A stretch of 64,000 nt of DNA from Finegoldia magna_J (GTDB lineage Bacteria > Bacillota > Clostridia > Tissierellales > Peptoniphilaceae): positions 129,593 through 193,592 of the forward strand of contig NZ_NDYF01000016.1 of the NCBI RefSeq assembly GCF_002243175.1. Reading direction: 5' to 3'. This document shows positions 7,974-16,682 of the stretch, one piece after another. Position numbers and translations under genes: made by a program. The notes under the pieces are model-generated. The model worked only from the letters and a program-made list of their open reading frames with translations. It was not told the DNA's origin and did no database searches. Within the stretch, counting starts at the first letter, position 1. The number at the start of each line of letters is the position of its first letter.

Positions 7974-9332
7974 TTATTGTTCGTTGTTGATTGCTGTGTC
8001 TTTCTTAGTGATTATTGAAGGAGCAATTAAAACTACTGCTAAAACAGCGATAATAATGTAAACTCCGACATTTCCCATAGCGTTACCGATTTTTCCTAAT
8101 AAAATTCCCAAAACTCCGAAGTCAAAATCTCCGAATGTTGTATTGTTAAATCCTAATTGTCCCAAAACTGGAAGCAAGAATGCTGGAAGGAATGCTAAGA
8201 ATAATCCGTTGATGAATGAACCTACCATAGCTCCTCTTCTACCACCAGTTGCGTTACCGTAAATACCAGCAGTTGCACCGCAGAAGAAGTGAGGAACAAG
8301 TCCAGGAATGATTAATACTCCACCTATAGCTCCCAAAATAAACATACCGATTAATCCACCGACAAAACTACATGCAAATCCTAAAATAACTGCCGTTGGT
8401 GCGTATGGGAAAAATACTGCACAGTCAACTGCAGGAACAGAGTTTGGAATTAATTTCGTAGCGATACCTTCGAATGCAGGAATCAAGTCTGCCAAAATCA
8501 TTCTAACACCGGCATACACGATTGCTACACCAACTGCAAAGTTTAACGCAGAGATGATTGCAAACAAATATGGGTTTTGTCCGTTAGACATTTTTCCAAC
8601 GAAATCTGGACCAGCTTTGATACTTGCGATTAGATAGAACACTATCATTGTCAACGCTGTTGAAATTGTTGTGTTTCTCAAGAAACCCCATTTTTCTGGA
8701 ATTTCGATATCTTCAGTTGATTTGGAATCTTTTCCAACTAATGAACCGATGAACGCCGACAAATAATATCCCAATGAGCCAAAGTGACCAAGAGCTATCT
8801 CATCTCCATCAGTAGCCTTCAAAGTGTATTTTTGTCCGATTGCTGGAGAGATTGAACTCCAAGCTCCTAATATAAATCCACCAGCCAATACCAAAGCGAC
8901 GCCCTTAAATCCGATTGCACCTAAAGTTGCTGACAATAGACAAGCCATGAAGAAGCTGTGATGACCAGTTAAGAAAATATATTTGTATCTTGTAAATCTT
9001 GCTATTAATAAGTTAAAAATAAGTCCTACTAACAAAATTGACATTGTTTCTACGCCCAAAACTTTTTGCGCAACAGATGTGATAGCTTCGTTATTAGGAA
9101 CAACACCTGTGATGTTGAATCCGTGTTGAATCATTTGACTCAATGGATCCAAGTTAGTCGTGATGACATTTGCACCTGCAGCCAACATTAAATATCCTAA
9201 GATTGGACCTAATGTACCAGTCATTACCTTGTGAGCTGGTTTTTTAAGAGCGATAAGACCTACCATCGCGATAAGACCCATCAAAAACGCAGGTTCAGAT
9301 AAAATATCCTTTAATACGTTTAAAAATCCCAT
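7974..9332 (-). CDS. ulaA: PTS ascorbate-type transporter, membrane subunit IIC
   Basis: A 452-residue polytopic membrane protein with about 10-11 hydrophobic segments and UlaA/SgaT-type signatures: GLIALKKPAHKVMTGTLGPI near residue 24-43, RYKYIFLTGHHSFFMA (about 114-129) and GHFGSLGYYLSAFIG (about 182-196). It forms the sugar channel of an L-ascorbate-family PTS in the cytoplasmic membrane. It is preceded by IIB and IIA genes in the same orientation and followed by a transaldolase. UlaA homologues also carry pentitols or unknown sugars, and no ascorbate-specific ulaD/E/F genes are present here, so the substrate is uncertain. Confidence 0.85.
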   Translation of the reverse strand: MGFLNVLKDILSEPAFLMGLIAMVGLIALKKPAHKVMTGTLGPILGYLMLAAGANVITTNLDPLSQMIQHGFNITGVVPNNEAITSVAQKVLGVETMSILLVGLIFNLLIARFTRYKYIFLTGHHSFFMACLLSATLGAIGFKGVALVLAGGFILGAWSSISPAIGQKYTLKATDGDEIALGHFGSLGYYLSAFIGSLVGKDSKSTEDIEIPEKWGFLRNTTISTALTMIVFYLIASIKAGPDFVGKMSNGQNPYLFAIISALNFAVGVAIVYAGVRMILADLIPAFEGIATKLIPNSVPAVDCAVFFPYAPTAVILGFACSFVGGLIGMFILGAIGGVLIIPGLVPHFFCGATAGIYGNATGGRRGAMVGSFINGLFLAFLPAFLLPVLGQLGFNNTTFGDFDFGVLGILLGKIGNAMGNVGVYIIIAVLAVVLIAPSIITKKDTAINNEQ

Positions 9333-9356
9333 AAATTCCTCCTAAATTTTTAAATT

Positions 9357-9632
9357 TTATTTGAATTCTTCTAATACAGGAACCAAATCTTCTTCGATTT
9401 TTTTCTTGTTAGTGTAGCTTTTAACGATAGCTACTTTTTGATCATCTGAGAAAATTGATTTGAATTCCTTAACAGTTACGAAAAGATCAGCGCCTTTTCC
9501 TACAGCTGCGTTAGAATCACAAGATTCAACGTTCGCTTCAATTCCCATTTCCTTGCAAATAGTTTCAACCTTCATTTTCAAAAGAAGACTACTTCCAATT
9601 CCATTACCACATACAGTAACAATATTAATCAT
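9357..9632 (-). CDS. ulaB: PTS IIB subunit, ascorbate/galactitol type
   Basis: The 91-residue cytosolic protein has the IIB phosphorylation loop TVCGNGIGSSLLLKMKVE at residues 6-23, where Cys8 accepts phosphate from IIA and passes it to the sugar on IIC. Size and fold pattern match the lactose/galactitol-ascorbate IIB group. Its start overlaps the end of the IIA gene by eight bases, and IIC begins 24 bases after its stop, so the three subunits are translated together. Confidence 0.85.
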   Translation of the reverse strand: MINIVTVCGNGIGSSLLLKMKVETICKEMGIEANVESCDSNAAVGKGADLFVTVKEFKSIFSDDQKVAIVKSYTNKKKIEEDLVPVLEEFK

Positions 9633-10095
9633 TATTTCCCTCCTCTAATTTTTTGTTAATAATATCCAACATTTCGTCCTCAGATTTTGCGTCGATAAGC
9701 TCATCTGTGATTTCGTCCGAATCCAAAAGCACTGCCAATTGTTGAAGTGCTACAATGTGTGATGAAGAATCCACCGCTGCCAAACAGAACAAAATTCTTA
9801 CCCAGTTGTCCTCATCCTCTTCCTCGTTTCTAAAATTCACAGGCTCATTTAATTTTGTCAAACTAATCGCCATTTTGTCTACATTGCCGTTTGGTCTTGC
9901 ATGAGGAACTGCAACATTCGGAGCAAGTACAATGTAAGGTCCAGCATCCTCAACGCTTTTTATCATGTCAGCAACATATTGTTCGTTAATGTAACCATTG
10001 TCCAACAAACTTTTTGCCGCAATTCTGATTGCATCCTCCCAATCATTTGCATAATCTTCAATTCTTATCAATTCTTTTTTTATTAAATCGCTCAA
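9625..10095 (-). CDS. ulaC: PTS IIA subunit, mannitol/ascorbate type
   Basis: The 156-residue protein belongs to the PTS IIA-2 family. The phosphorylated histidine is His65 in APNVAVPHARPNG, followed by VDKMAISLTKL. It takes phosphate from HPr and gives it to Cys8 of the IIB product. It is the first gene of the operon. The ATG at 10095 has AGAGAGGTGATAG upstream with a usable GAGGTG. A palindromic operator sits 27 bases before the start, so transcription of the whole operon is probably controlled there. Confidence 0.85.
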   Translation of the reverse strand: MSDLIKKELIRIEDYANDWEDAIRIAAKSLLDNGYINEQYVADMIKSVEDAGPYIVLAPNVAVPHARPNGNVDKMAISLTKLNEPVNFRNEEEDEDNWVRILFCLAAVDSSSHIVALQQLAVLLDSDEITDELIDAKSEDEMLDIINKKLEEGNND

Positions 10096-10122
10096 ACTAT
10101 CACCTCTCTACAAAAAAATATT

Positions 10123-10145
10123 GGTTAACAAAAGTATTGTTAACC
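10123..10145 (-). promoter_or_regulatory. Palindromic operator upstream of the PTS operon
   Basis: The arms GGTTAACAA (10123-10131) and TTGTTAACC (10137-10145) form a perfect inverted repeat with a five-base centre, between a TAAAAT-like -10 and the ribosome site of the IIA gene. This is a typical position for a repressor roadblock. The regulator is not encoded nearby. Confidence 0.6.
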
Positions 10146-10202
10146 TTATTTTACCATATTTTCACATCGGAACATATAAGCACTTCAAAAAATTTTGCCA
10201 AT

Positions 10203-11159
10203 TTAAAGGAATAAACTGCCAATCGAAATTATCACCGGCAAAGTCACCACTGAAAATATCGTCGATAAACACAAAGCCCTAGAAGGAAAATCCGTAGATT
10301 TGTCAAACATCAAACAGAAAAGCACACTCACTCCTGCAATCGGAGCTGACGCCATCGCCAACGTTGCAATCTTTGCATCTGTTTTCATCGGAATAACGAA
10401 CAAAATCGCGATATAAATCAACGGAAACAAAATATTTCTGATAAAAGAAACTTCCCACGCCATTTTATCCCTATGAAAAGGCTCAGTAATACTCACGAAA
10501 TTTGCACCGATAATTATCATGCTAAGAGGAGTATTCATACTAGCCAAATAAAAAACGGGTTTTGTCACAACATTCGGCATTTTATAAATAACACCGAAGA
10601 AGAACAAAACAAATCCCAAAACAGAAGAAATAATACAAGGATTTTTCACAACTTTGTTCCATTGAATCTTGCCATTTCCATTCATCTCGTACAGACCAAT
10701 TCCATGACTCCACAACAAAATATTGAACACTGCCAAATAAGGAATTGCAAAAAAAGTACCATCAGCACCAAACAATGCTTCAATCAAAGGAATCCCCATG
10801 AAACCACAATTGCTGTATACAGATGCGAATTTGTATGTACTTAAGTTTTCGTTTTTGGAAAATCTATCAAATTTGAATAAAAAATGAGAAATCAAAATAG
10901 ATGAACCCATCAAAACCACCGCAGCAAAGGCAGTCATTGTAAAATTGTTCAAAAGCACTGGCGTAACGGGTCTATTAAACGCGTTGATAATAACACTTGA
11001 ACCCACAACATACATTACAAACCCAGTCATCTCTCTGATAGTTTCTCTACTGAAAAACCCCGTTTTCGCAAAAATGTAGCCCATCGACATGAACACAAAC
11101 ATAATCAAAATCTGCTGCAACGTAACTAAAAAAATAAAAAACCACTCCTTAATACTCAA
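10203..11159 (-). CDS. AEC family transporter (auxin efflux carrier/malate permease type)
   Basis: The 318-residue protein has about ten membrane segments and AEC family marks: an N-terminal MGYIFAKTGFFSRETIREM (about 27-45), YSNCGFMGIPLIEALFG (about 116-132) with the NCGFMG motif, and the late region MASAPIAGVSVLFCLMF. Such carriers move organic anions such as malate or amino-acid derivatives across the cytoplasmic membrane; the substrate cannot be deduced. It lies downstream of the PTS operon start but on the same strand, so it is upstream in transcription and ends about 107 bases before that operon. A more divergent relative may be encoded at 42587. Confidence 0.8.
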   Translation of the reverse strand: MSIKEWFFIFLVTLQQILIMFVFMSMGYIFAKTGFFSRETIREMTGFVMYVVGSSVIINAFNRPVTPVLLNNFTMTAFAAVVLMGSSILISHFLFKFDRFSKNENLSTYKFASVYSNCGFMGIPLIEALFGADGTFFAIPYLAVFNILLWSHGIGLYEMNGNGKIQWNKVVKNPCIISSVLGFVLFFFGVIYKMPNVVTKPVFYLASMNTPLSMIIIGANFVSITEPFHRDKMAWEVSFIRNILFPLIYIAILFVIPMKTDAKIATLAMASAPIAGVSVLFCLMFDKSTDFPSRALCLSTIFSVVTLPVIISIGSLFL

Positions 11160-11266
11160 TTATTTTATTATACCATCATTGTGAAAATTTTCTAGTAGTA
11201 GTTTAGGGAGTTTATGCGTGAAATGAGGGATTGATTGTAGTAGGTAGTTTCATAAAAAAAGAAAGC
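11160..11266. other. Spacer upstream of the AEC gene
   Basis: This spacer contains the AEC transporter upstream region and runs into a repeat element at 11267. No ribosome site or credible coding frame is seen. Confidence 0.3.
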
Positions 11267-11526
11267 AGAAAACCAGTTTGCACGAATATCTAGACTACGA
11301 ACGAATAAAACCACAAAAACTCGTAAATCGCTCATCTGTCTACAAAAATTGATAAATTCTAATCTCGAAATCCTAAAATTTGAAGCACGCTTCGCTTACG
11401 CGGTCAAATTTTGGACGGATTTCTTCGATTGAATTTAAAACAATTTTTTTCGAATGATTCGCTCCTTTACGATGTTTTTTGTTTTGTAATATCAAATTTC
11501 TTGTAAAGATTAGTTTTCTGCTTTTG
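11267..11526 (-). repeat. Intergenic hairpin repeat element, copy 2 (long, reversed)
   Basis: The ends AAAGCAGAAAACCAGTTT (11267 onward) and, reversed, AAAGCAGAAAACTAATCTTT (ending near 11526) form terminal inverted repeats. On the minus strand nested arms pair: AAATTC with GAATTT, ATC with GAT, GAAATCC with GGATTTC, AAAATTTGA with TCAAATTTT. Between the stem and one end lies an extra module (AGACAGATGAGCGATTTACG and following, ending GTTCGTA) also found at 17872-17918. Confidence 0.7.
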
Positions 11527-11588
11527 TTTTCTGAAGTCACCTCTTACTACACACCCCTGCTCCGATCAAAAAAACAACATCACTCATG

Positions 11589-11636
11589 AAAAAATCCATC
11601 GCATAAATCTTTAAATAAAATTTAATGCAATGGATT
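11589..11636 (-). terminator. Terminator after the ABC-2 permease
   Basis: AATCCAT (11593-11599) pairs with ATGGATT (11630-11636), and inner GCATAAAT/ATTTAATGC extend the stem. On the minus strand a run of six T follows. It lies just after the permease stop. Confidence 0.8.
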
Positions 11637-11656
11637 GCTGTGTTGTTAATTATTTA

Positions 11657-12406
11657 CTATAAATCTTTCTGTCTAAATTTTCGAACAGAAACATAAATTA
11701 TTAAACTTATACATACTGCGAATACGACTAATTGAATCATTATAGTTTCTGGGTTTATGACATTATCTGATTTTAAATTAAAATATCCTATGATAAACTT
11801 ATCTATTGTTTTCGCTCTGGTTAATAGCGATGTAACAACATATAATCCCATCGAACTTAATGTTCCGACTATCGCTCCTTTATCGATGGAAACTAACATC
11901 GCCGAGATTACCATAAAATAAACTTCTAAAAACCCAAACAATATCTGAACTAAAATGTCGAAGTTATCTTTAGTAAACAAATTGCCACTTACAGCATAAT
12001 TTGTCCCCTTCACAAAAATTAAATAAGCTAAAACATTGAATGCTATATTCGTGATGAAATAAAAAAGAGTCATGCAAATCATAGATATAAATTTCCCGCA
12101 GATAAGTTTTTTTCTGTCTGCTACAGGAGCTACTTCCAGAATGATTTGACCTTTTTGAATTTCATCTCCTAATATTTTCGATCCAGAATACATCAAAATT
12201 ATCATTGGAACTCCCAATATGAAGTACAATTGCCATATTGAAAATACGTATCTGCATATGTCAAATTGACCTTTAAAAGCCACAAAACTCCATCCAAATT
12301 TAACACCAGCTCCATACAATATCGAAACAAGATTCAATAATAAAATCAACAAGAAAGCCTTACTCTTTTTCAGCTTCAATAATTCTGCTTTAACTATTTT
12401 TTTCAT
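11657..12406 (-). CDS. ABC-2 type transporter permease
   Basis: The roughly 249-residue protein has six hydrophobic segments and begins MKKIVKAELLKLKKSKAFLL, typical of BcrB/lantibiotic-immunity ABC-2 permeases. I chose the ATG at 12406, preceded by GGGGTGG; an upstream ATG at 12418 is possible but lacks a site. The gene overlaps the end of the ATPase gene, so the two are coupled and form one exporter. The position directly behind a wrecked peptide-exporter gene suggests a self-immunity or peptide-efflux role; this is inference. The end is marked by a terminator at 11589. Confidence 0.75.
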   Translation of the reverse strand: MKKIVKAELLKLKKSKAFLLILLLNLVSILYGAGVKFGWSFVAFKGQFDICRYVFSIWQLYFILGVPMIILMYSGSKILGDEIQKGQIILEVAPVADRKKLICGKFISMICMTLFYFITNIAFNVLAYLIFVKGTNYAVSGNLFTKDNFDILVQILFGFLEVYFMVISAMLVSIDKGAIVGTLSSMGLYVVTSLLTRAKTIDKFIIGYFNLKSDNVINPETIMIQLVVFAVCISLIIYVSVRKFRQKDL

Positions 12407-13274
12407 TTTCCACCCCATCAAATAACTTGTTTATAGAATCCGATTCAATTAAAATGTCCTTTATCTCAATATTTTTATCCGCCAATAACTTAAAGGTTTT
12501 GTTTAGTTGATTTTTATCACTTACAAGTATTTTGTTGTCTTTTAAGACAATGTTCTTGTCGTTTATTTCTAAGTTTGGTGTTTTGTTTGAAATTTCTATT
12601 ACATACATTTTTTCTTTGTTTAAGTTGTGATTTCTTATTTTTTTGTTTTCTAAGAATAAAAACCTATCACACAATTCGTCTATTTCCTTCATTTGATGCG
12701 AAGAAATCAGAAGTGCAATCTCTTCTTTTTCAACAATCTCCTTAATAAATTTCTTAACTCCATTTATACCATTCGGATCAAGTCCCACAAAGGGCTCATC
12801 TAATATAAGTAACTTCACATCTCCAAGTAGCGCCAAAGTTAGACTTAGTCTTTGTTTCATCCCAAACGAATAATCAGACACCTTTTTCTTGACACCTTTT
12901 AGCCCCACAAGTTCCAATAAATAGTTGGCTCTATCCCAGGTTTCTTTTTCGTTTTTCAAATTTCTGTAAAGAATTTGAATTTGAATATTTTCCTCTGCTG
13001 TTAAATTCTCATAAAGTCTTGTGTCGACTAAAAATCCTATCTTACTCATTAATTCATGTTTATTGCTATAAGATTGATCGTTTAAAAATTTTATCTCGCC
13101 ACTATCTTTAAAAATAAATCCCAATATCGTCTTCATCAAAGTTGTTTTTCCTGCTCCATTTGCTCCTACTAAACCCACAATCTCTTTAGGTTTAAGAGTA
13201 AAATTCACATCATCCAAAATCAACACATCTTTGTAAGACTTACTTAAATTATTAATCTCTAAAATATTTTCCAT
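12390..13274 (-). CDS. ABC transporter ATP-binding protein (BcrA type)
   Basis: The 294-residue ATPase has Walker A GANGAGKTTLMK (about residues 40-51), the signature SYGFSMKQR-like stretch DYSFGMKQRLSL in place of LSGGQ, Walker B LLILDEPFVGLDP and the switch SSHQMKEID. The C-terminal 80 residues form an extension seen in bacitracin/lantibiotic-type ATPases. The real start is the ATG at 13274 behind TTGGAG; an in-frame TTG four codons earlier is part of that site. Its first bases overlap the end of the exporter remnant, so it was once translated in series with it. It pairs with the permease downstream. Confidence 0.85.
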   Translation of the reverse strand: MENILEINNLSKSYKDVLILDDVNFTLKPKEIVGLVGANGAGKTTLMKTILGFIFKDSGEIKFLNDQSYSNKHELMSKIGFLVDTRLYENLTAEENIQIQILYRNLKNEKETWDRANYLLELVGLKGVKKKVSDYSFGMKQRLSLTLALLGDVKLLILDEPFVGLDPNGINGVKKFIKEIVEKEEIALLISSHQMKEIDELCDRFLFLENKKIRNHNLNKEKMYVIEISNKTPNLEINDKNIVLKDNKILVSDKNQLNKTFKLLADKNIEIKDILIESDSINKLFDGVENEKNS

Positions 13275-13960
13275 ATAATTCTCCAAAATTCCTATAAAAA
13301 TAACCCTTCTTTTCCAATAATTCTTCCAAGTTTCCGTTTTCTACAATCTCTCCATCATCCATACAGATTATTTCATCTGCTTTAACTAAATTATGATAAT
13401 TAATCTTATGAGTAACCATGACGATTGTTTTGTCTTCCAAATCAAAAATCCTATCCTCTAAAATTTTCGAACTAGTAGAATCAAGAGACGAGTTCAATTC
13501 ATCTAATAGAATTACATCTGTATCGTTAAGAATCGCTCTTGCAAGTCCAATTTTCTTCCTTTCGCCACCTGACAAAGTATCCTTTAAGTTTGAATTCTGT
13601 TGTAGATTCTCCTATTGGACCCATCATGATATTTATGATTTGTGTTATCGCAATAAGGCCACCTACTGTTAATTTCCCATTTATTACAAAATATCCTCCA
13701 AGAGAAAATGAGATGGCTATTATGATGTAGTTGCCTAGACCAATTATCTGTGAATAAAGTCCTAAGCTAGTGTTGAACAAGTATAATGACCTTTCTAATT
13801 CTTCCAAAGACGTATCAAATTGTTTTAGAATTTTTGATTCTATTCCATAAGTATGTATTAAATCCATTGATTCAAAAACATCCTTAATCTTTTCCAGAAA
13901 TTTATCTTTATTTTTTGAATACTTCGCGCTTAATTCATCTATGTTATGTGTATGTAAGCA
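13252..13960 (-). pseudogene. Remnant of a peptide/lipid-type ABC exporter, internally deleted and frameshifted
   Basis: Two pieces of one fused TMD-NBD exporter survive. The first (about 13950-13570) is the late membrane domain: DELSAKYSKNKDKFLEKI, SMDLIHTYGIESKILKQF, then segments through GGLIAITQIINIMMGPIGES. The second (13575-13252) is the end of the ATPase domain: LSGGERKKIGLARAIL, the Walker B VILLDELNSSLD and the H-loop VTHK. Walker A and the Q-loop are missing, and the join near 13590 changes frame, so about 100 or more residues were deleted. The N-terminal membrane domain is also gone. Neither piece can work as a transporter. The gene lies inside a run of peptide-system genes. Confidence 0.8.
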
Positions 13961-14190
13961 TTTTTAGCATTGACACCTTTTGTAAACTCATTAACTTTTT
14001 TAATGGATTCATTTTCTACTAAAAACTCATACAAATCTTCATTGACATTTTTATCTTGTAAAATTTCCAGATATTCTTCATAAGTTTTATCATCAAGCCC
14101 TAATACAGCTGAATTTGCTGTATTAATCAGAAGATTTGCTCCGTTAAATTTTTCTGTTTTAACATTAGGATTTTTATAAATATCTTTCAC
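13939..14190 (-). pseudogene. Truncated N-terminus of a probable radical SAM peptide maturase
   Basis: The 83-residue frame starts at a GTG overlapping the end of the preceding membrane gene. It begins with a stretch (NGANLLINTANSAVLGLDD) resembling the N-terminal domain of RiPP-modifying radical SAM enzymes. It ends with AYIHIT and then a stop, exactly where such enzymes read on into N-x-C-N-L-x-C-x-x-C. Immediately after, another frame continues as the middle of the ABC exporter. I read this as a deletion fusing the first 80 residues of a radical SAM gene to the exporter. The identification rests on a short motif and context, with no iron-sulfur cysteines left to confirm it. Confidence 0.5.
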
Positions 14191-14617
14191 CTGCTTTTTC
14201 TTTTATTTTTAAAAATATTACTATTAAAGAAAATACCAAGAAGAAATTAATCAAACCTGTTATAAGTACCGACTGACTGCTTACAGAGTTAATTTGTATT
14301 GAAGAATTGTTAGATAAACTCTGAGAATTTCTAGCTATAGCTGTAAAATCCAAATTGATCAATTTTATAAAAATAAAATAACAAACTGAATATACAAGGG
14401 CAAAAATTCCAGACCCTATCATTCTTATTTTATCTTTTTGAATTTTTAAAATATTTATAAGTGAACAGCCCATTATTGATGAAACCAACGCAGGTAAAAT
14501 AGCTCCAAAAACTAAAAACGTCACAACATTTAATGAATTTACAGTAGTTGATACCTTTACAGCCAAAAAGCTCAACGCTACTAAAGATATTACTAAAACT
14601 ACAATATTTTTTTTCAT
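14174..14617 (-). CDS. Small membrane protein of the decayed peptide locus
   Basis: I do not recognise this 147-residue protein. It has four to five hydrophobic segments: an N-terminal one (residues 4-24), a pair near 30-55, one at about 67-87, and a C-terminal one at about 113-138. Between the last two lies a polar, Ser/Asn-rich loop (about 93-112) that may face outside. The start at 14617 follows AGGAGG, nine bases after the CPBP gene stop, and its own end overlaps the radical SAM remnant, so the genes were an operon. A role in peptide immunity or export is only suggested by location. Confidence 0.6.
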   Translation of the reverse strand: MKKNIVVLVISLVALSFLAVKVSTTVNSLNVVTFLVFGAILPALVSSIMGCSLINILKIQKDKIRMIGSGIFALVYSVCYFIFIKLINLDFTAIARNSQSLSNNSSIQINSVSSQSVLITGLINFFLVFSLIVIFLKIKEKAGERYL

Positions 14618-14625
14618 AAATCCTC

Positions 14626-15249
14626 CTAAACAATCATTACTAATAAATTGTAGATTGCGTGTATGACAATAGGTAAACTTAAACTTTTTGTTTTGACATA
14701 AATTCCCGATAATCCAAGCGCCAAAGGTAGTCTGATTACTAAGTTTGTTACAAAATCTTCGTTATTATGAATGATAAATGCGAAAACAATACTTGATATA
14801 ATACAAGAAATAATGATACTCATTTTTTTAGATAACAGACTAATTAAAAGATGCCTGTATATGTACTCCTCGCCTGTGGCAACAATTAGATAATGTACTA
14901 TCCAAAAACCCACAAATGTCATATCAAGTTTCGATCTAAATATTAAAAGATAGACGGCTATAAAAGATATAAAAATTACACTAGAAGTTTTTAAATACCT
15001 GAATACATCCAGATTATCTTCAATATTGAGAAATTTTAATAATAATTTTGGAAGTATAATAAATGAAATCACAGTTGGTACTGTCAACATTAAAAACGGA
15101 TTAGATACTTTTACGAACGATAAAAGAATTATAAGCGTTAACAGTGATAACAAATTTATGACTACCAATGACATCGCTATTACTAAGGGATTTCTCTCAT
15201 TTACATTTAAAAAACTAAAATCATAATTTCTGCGTTTTTTTATCTCCAT
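14626..15249 (-). CDS. CPBP family intramembrane metalloprotease
   Basis: The 207-residue protein has about six membrane segments and the three Abi/CPBP motifs: GEEYIYRHLLIS (the EExxxR motif), FAFIIHNNED with a conserved His, and a last motif IVIHAIYNLL (HxxxN). These proteases resemble eukaryotic CAAX prenyl endopeptidase; in Firmicutes they often sit in bacteriocin and quorum-sensing loci for peptide maturation or self-immunity. I choose the ATG at 15249 because AGGTGAGG lies just before it; the open frame extends upstream without a site. It starts a possible operon with the membrane gene at 14617 and the ruined radical SAM/ABC genes. Confidence 0.8.
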   Translation of the reverse strand: MEIKKRRNYDFSFLNVNERNPLVIAMSLVVINLLSLLTLIILLSFVKVSNPFLMLTVPTVISFIILPKLLLKFLNIEDNLDVFRYLKTSSVIFISFIAVYLLIFRSKLDMTFVGFWIVHYLIVATGEEYIYRHLLISLLSKKMSIIISCIISSIVFAFIIHNNEDFVTNLVIRLPLALGLSGIYVKTKSLSLPIVIHAIYNLLVMIV

Positions 15250-15336
15250 ACACCTCACCTCTACTTTCAAATTGATTATACAATGGATTTTTAATTGGAT
15301 TTTCAAAATGTATTAAATAGCCTAAAAAGTTGTATT

Positions 15337-15387
15337 AAAAAACGAGCATCAAAAATTAGTTTTTAATCTAATTTTCAATACTCGTTT
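15337..15387 (-). terminator. Terminator after the sensor kinase gene
   Basis: AAACGAG and CTCGTTT with inner complementary stretches (CAAAAATTAG and CTAATTTTCA) form a stem of about 20 bp with an AT loop, followed on the minus strand by Ts. It separates the two-component genes from the CPBP unit. Confidence 0.8.
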
Positions 15388-15401
15388 AATTCTTCGATTT
15401 T

Positions 15402-16682
15402 TTATGAAGATTTTGGTTTTTGCAGTTTACAAGGTACAATAATCAAAACCTTAAAAGAGCCATCTTCATATTTAAAATTATAAAATCCTTTTAATTTTTC
15501 TAAACGCAACTTTATACTTTTTATCCCAACTCCAAATCTATCCGATTTTGAAGACTTTATAAAGTCTTTCGAGAAATCTTCCTCAAGTTTTTCAGAAGGA
15601 TTTTCAGTATACACATATATTTTTTCATCTCGATATATCAGTTTTATTATAATCGGAGAGTCGACATCTCCAAGTCGTTCAACCGCCTCAATAGCATTGT
15701 CAATTAAATTTCCTATTATTGCAGACAAATCTATCGAGATTTCCTTGATATTTAAGTCCTTTGGGATTTGAAGTGATATTTTATGTTTTATATTTAGTTG
15801 TTCCATTTTTTGAATTTTCATGCTTAATAGATAGTCAATCTCTGTCAATCCACTAAGATAAGTTGGATTGTCCAGTTTTTGTCCGACTATATTTTCAATT
15901 TGAGCTATTGCAAGATTAGTGTCACCACTTTTGATATTCATATCAACCTGAAGCAAAGTGTTTTTTAAATCATGTTTTAATCTCCTAAAATTCGCTTCAT
16001 TTTCTATCTCTCTTTTTAGGATTTTGTTTTGTTCATCTACAACTTGATATTTAGACAGAATCAAATTCTTTTCTTTGATTTTCCTGTGAAAAAAAACATA
16101 ACAAAAATCCGAAAGAATCGCAACGAATATTAAAACAATACTTATTTTATAAGAATAATCTCCTAGTACCATGAGCATTACAAGGTTACAAAGAAATACA
16201 ATAGTAAGAATCAAATATTCAGTATTGTCTAAGTCAAAATTTTCGTAACTGCCATCTTTTATGAATTTTATGTACACATAAAACAATATCAAAAAAGCTA
16301 AATACAAAATTATGTAATAAAAAGAAAAATCTATGCCAAAAAAATCCTTGTATATGCTTGAATACGAAAAGCTTAGTCCAACAACTTCGTATAAAGTGAA
16401 ATTACAGATAAAACTGATGACATAAAATACTTTCTTGTAAGCTGTCCCATCAAAAAACATAAATGAGATAGCCAGATTTGCGACAGTTAAAAACGACAAT
16501 TTAAGAAAAGTAGAATTTCCCATAAATTTATCCAGAAGTATGATAATAAAAAAGCTGAAGAAAAGAATACTGTTTTTCCTTATATTGATAAAATATTCAT
16601 TAAAAAAAACATAAGAAATTGTCGTTTGCAAAAGCACGATAACTAAAAATGTAACCAGAACTTTAATAGCTGTGATACTCAT
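15402..16682 (-). CDS. Agr-like GHKL sensor histidine kinase
   Basis: The 426-residue protein has six to seven N-terminal membrane segments (to about residue 190), then a cytoplasmic kinase. The phosphorylated histidine lies in RRLKHDLKNTLLQ (about 238), the N-box is IGNLIDNAIEAVE (about 335), and the G-box is RFGVGIKSIKLRLEKLKG (about 390). This is the AgrC/ComD layout that senses peptide pheromones. It overlaps the LytTR regulator gene by four bases and so forms a pair with it. The natural signal was probably a peptide made by or related to the neighbouring locus, but no precursor gene was found. Confidence 0.85.
   Translation of the reverse strand: MSITAIKVLVTFLVIVLLQTTISYVFFNEYFINIRKNSILFFSFFIIILLDKFMGNSTFLKLSFLTVANLAISFMFFDGTAYKKVFYVISFICNFTLYEVVGLSFSYSSIYKDFFGIDFSFYYIILYLAFLILFYVYIKFIKDGSYENFDLDNTEYLILTIVFLCNLVMLMVLGDYSYKISIVLIFVAILSDFCYVFFHRKIKEKNLILSKYQVVDEQNKILKREIENEANFRRLKHDLKNTLLQVDMNIKSGDTNLAIAQIENIVGQKLDNPTYLSGLTEIDYLLSMKIQKMEQLNIKHKISLQIPKDLNIKEISIDLSAIIGNLIDNAIEAVERLGDVDSPIIIKLIYRDEKIYVYTENPSEKLEEDFSKDFIKSSKSDRFGVGIKSIKLRLEKLKGFYNFKYEDGSFKVLIIVPCKLQKPKSS

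Noticed and set aside
11267..11526. Insertion sequence remnant encoding a transposase
   Set aside because: No transposase-like frame exists in any copy; if mobile, the elements would have to be non-autonomous.
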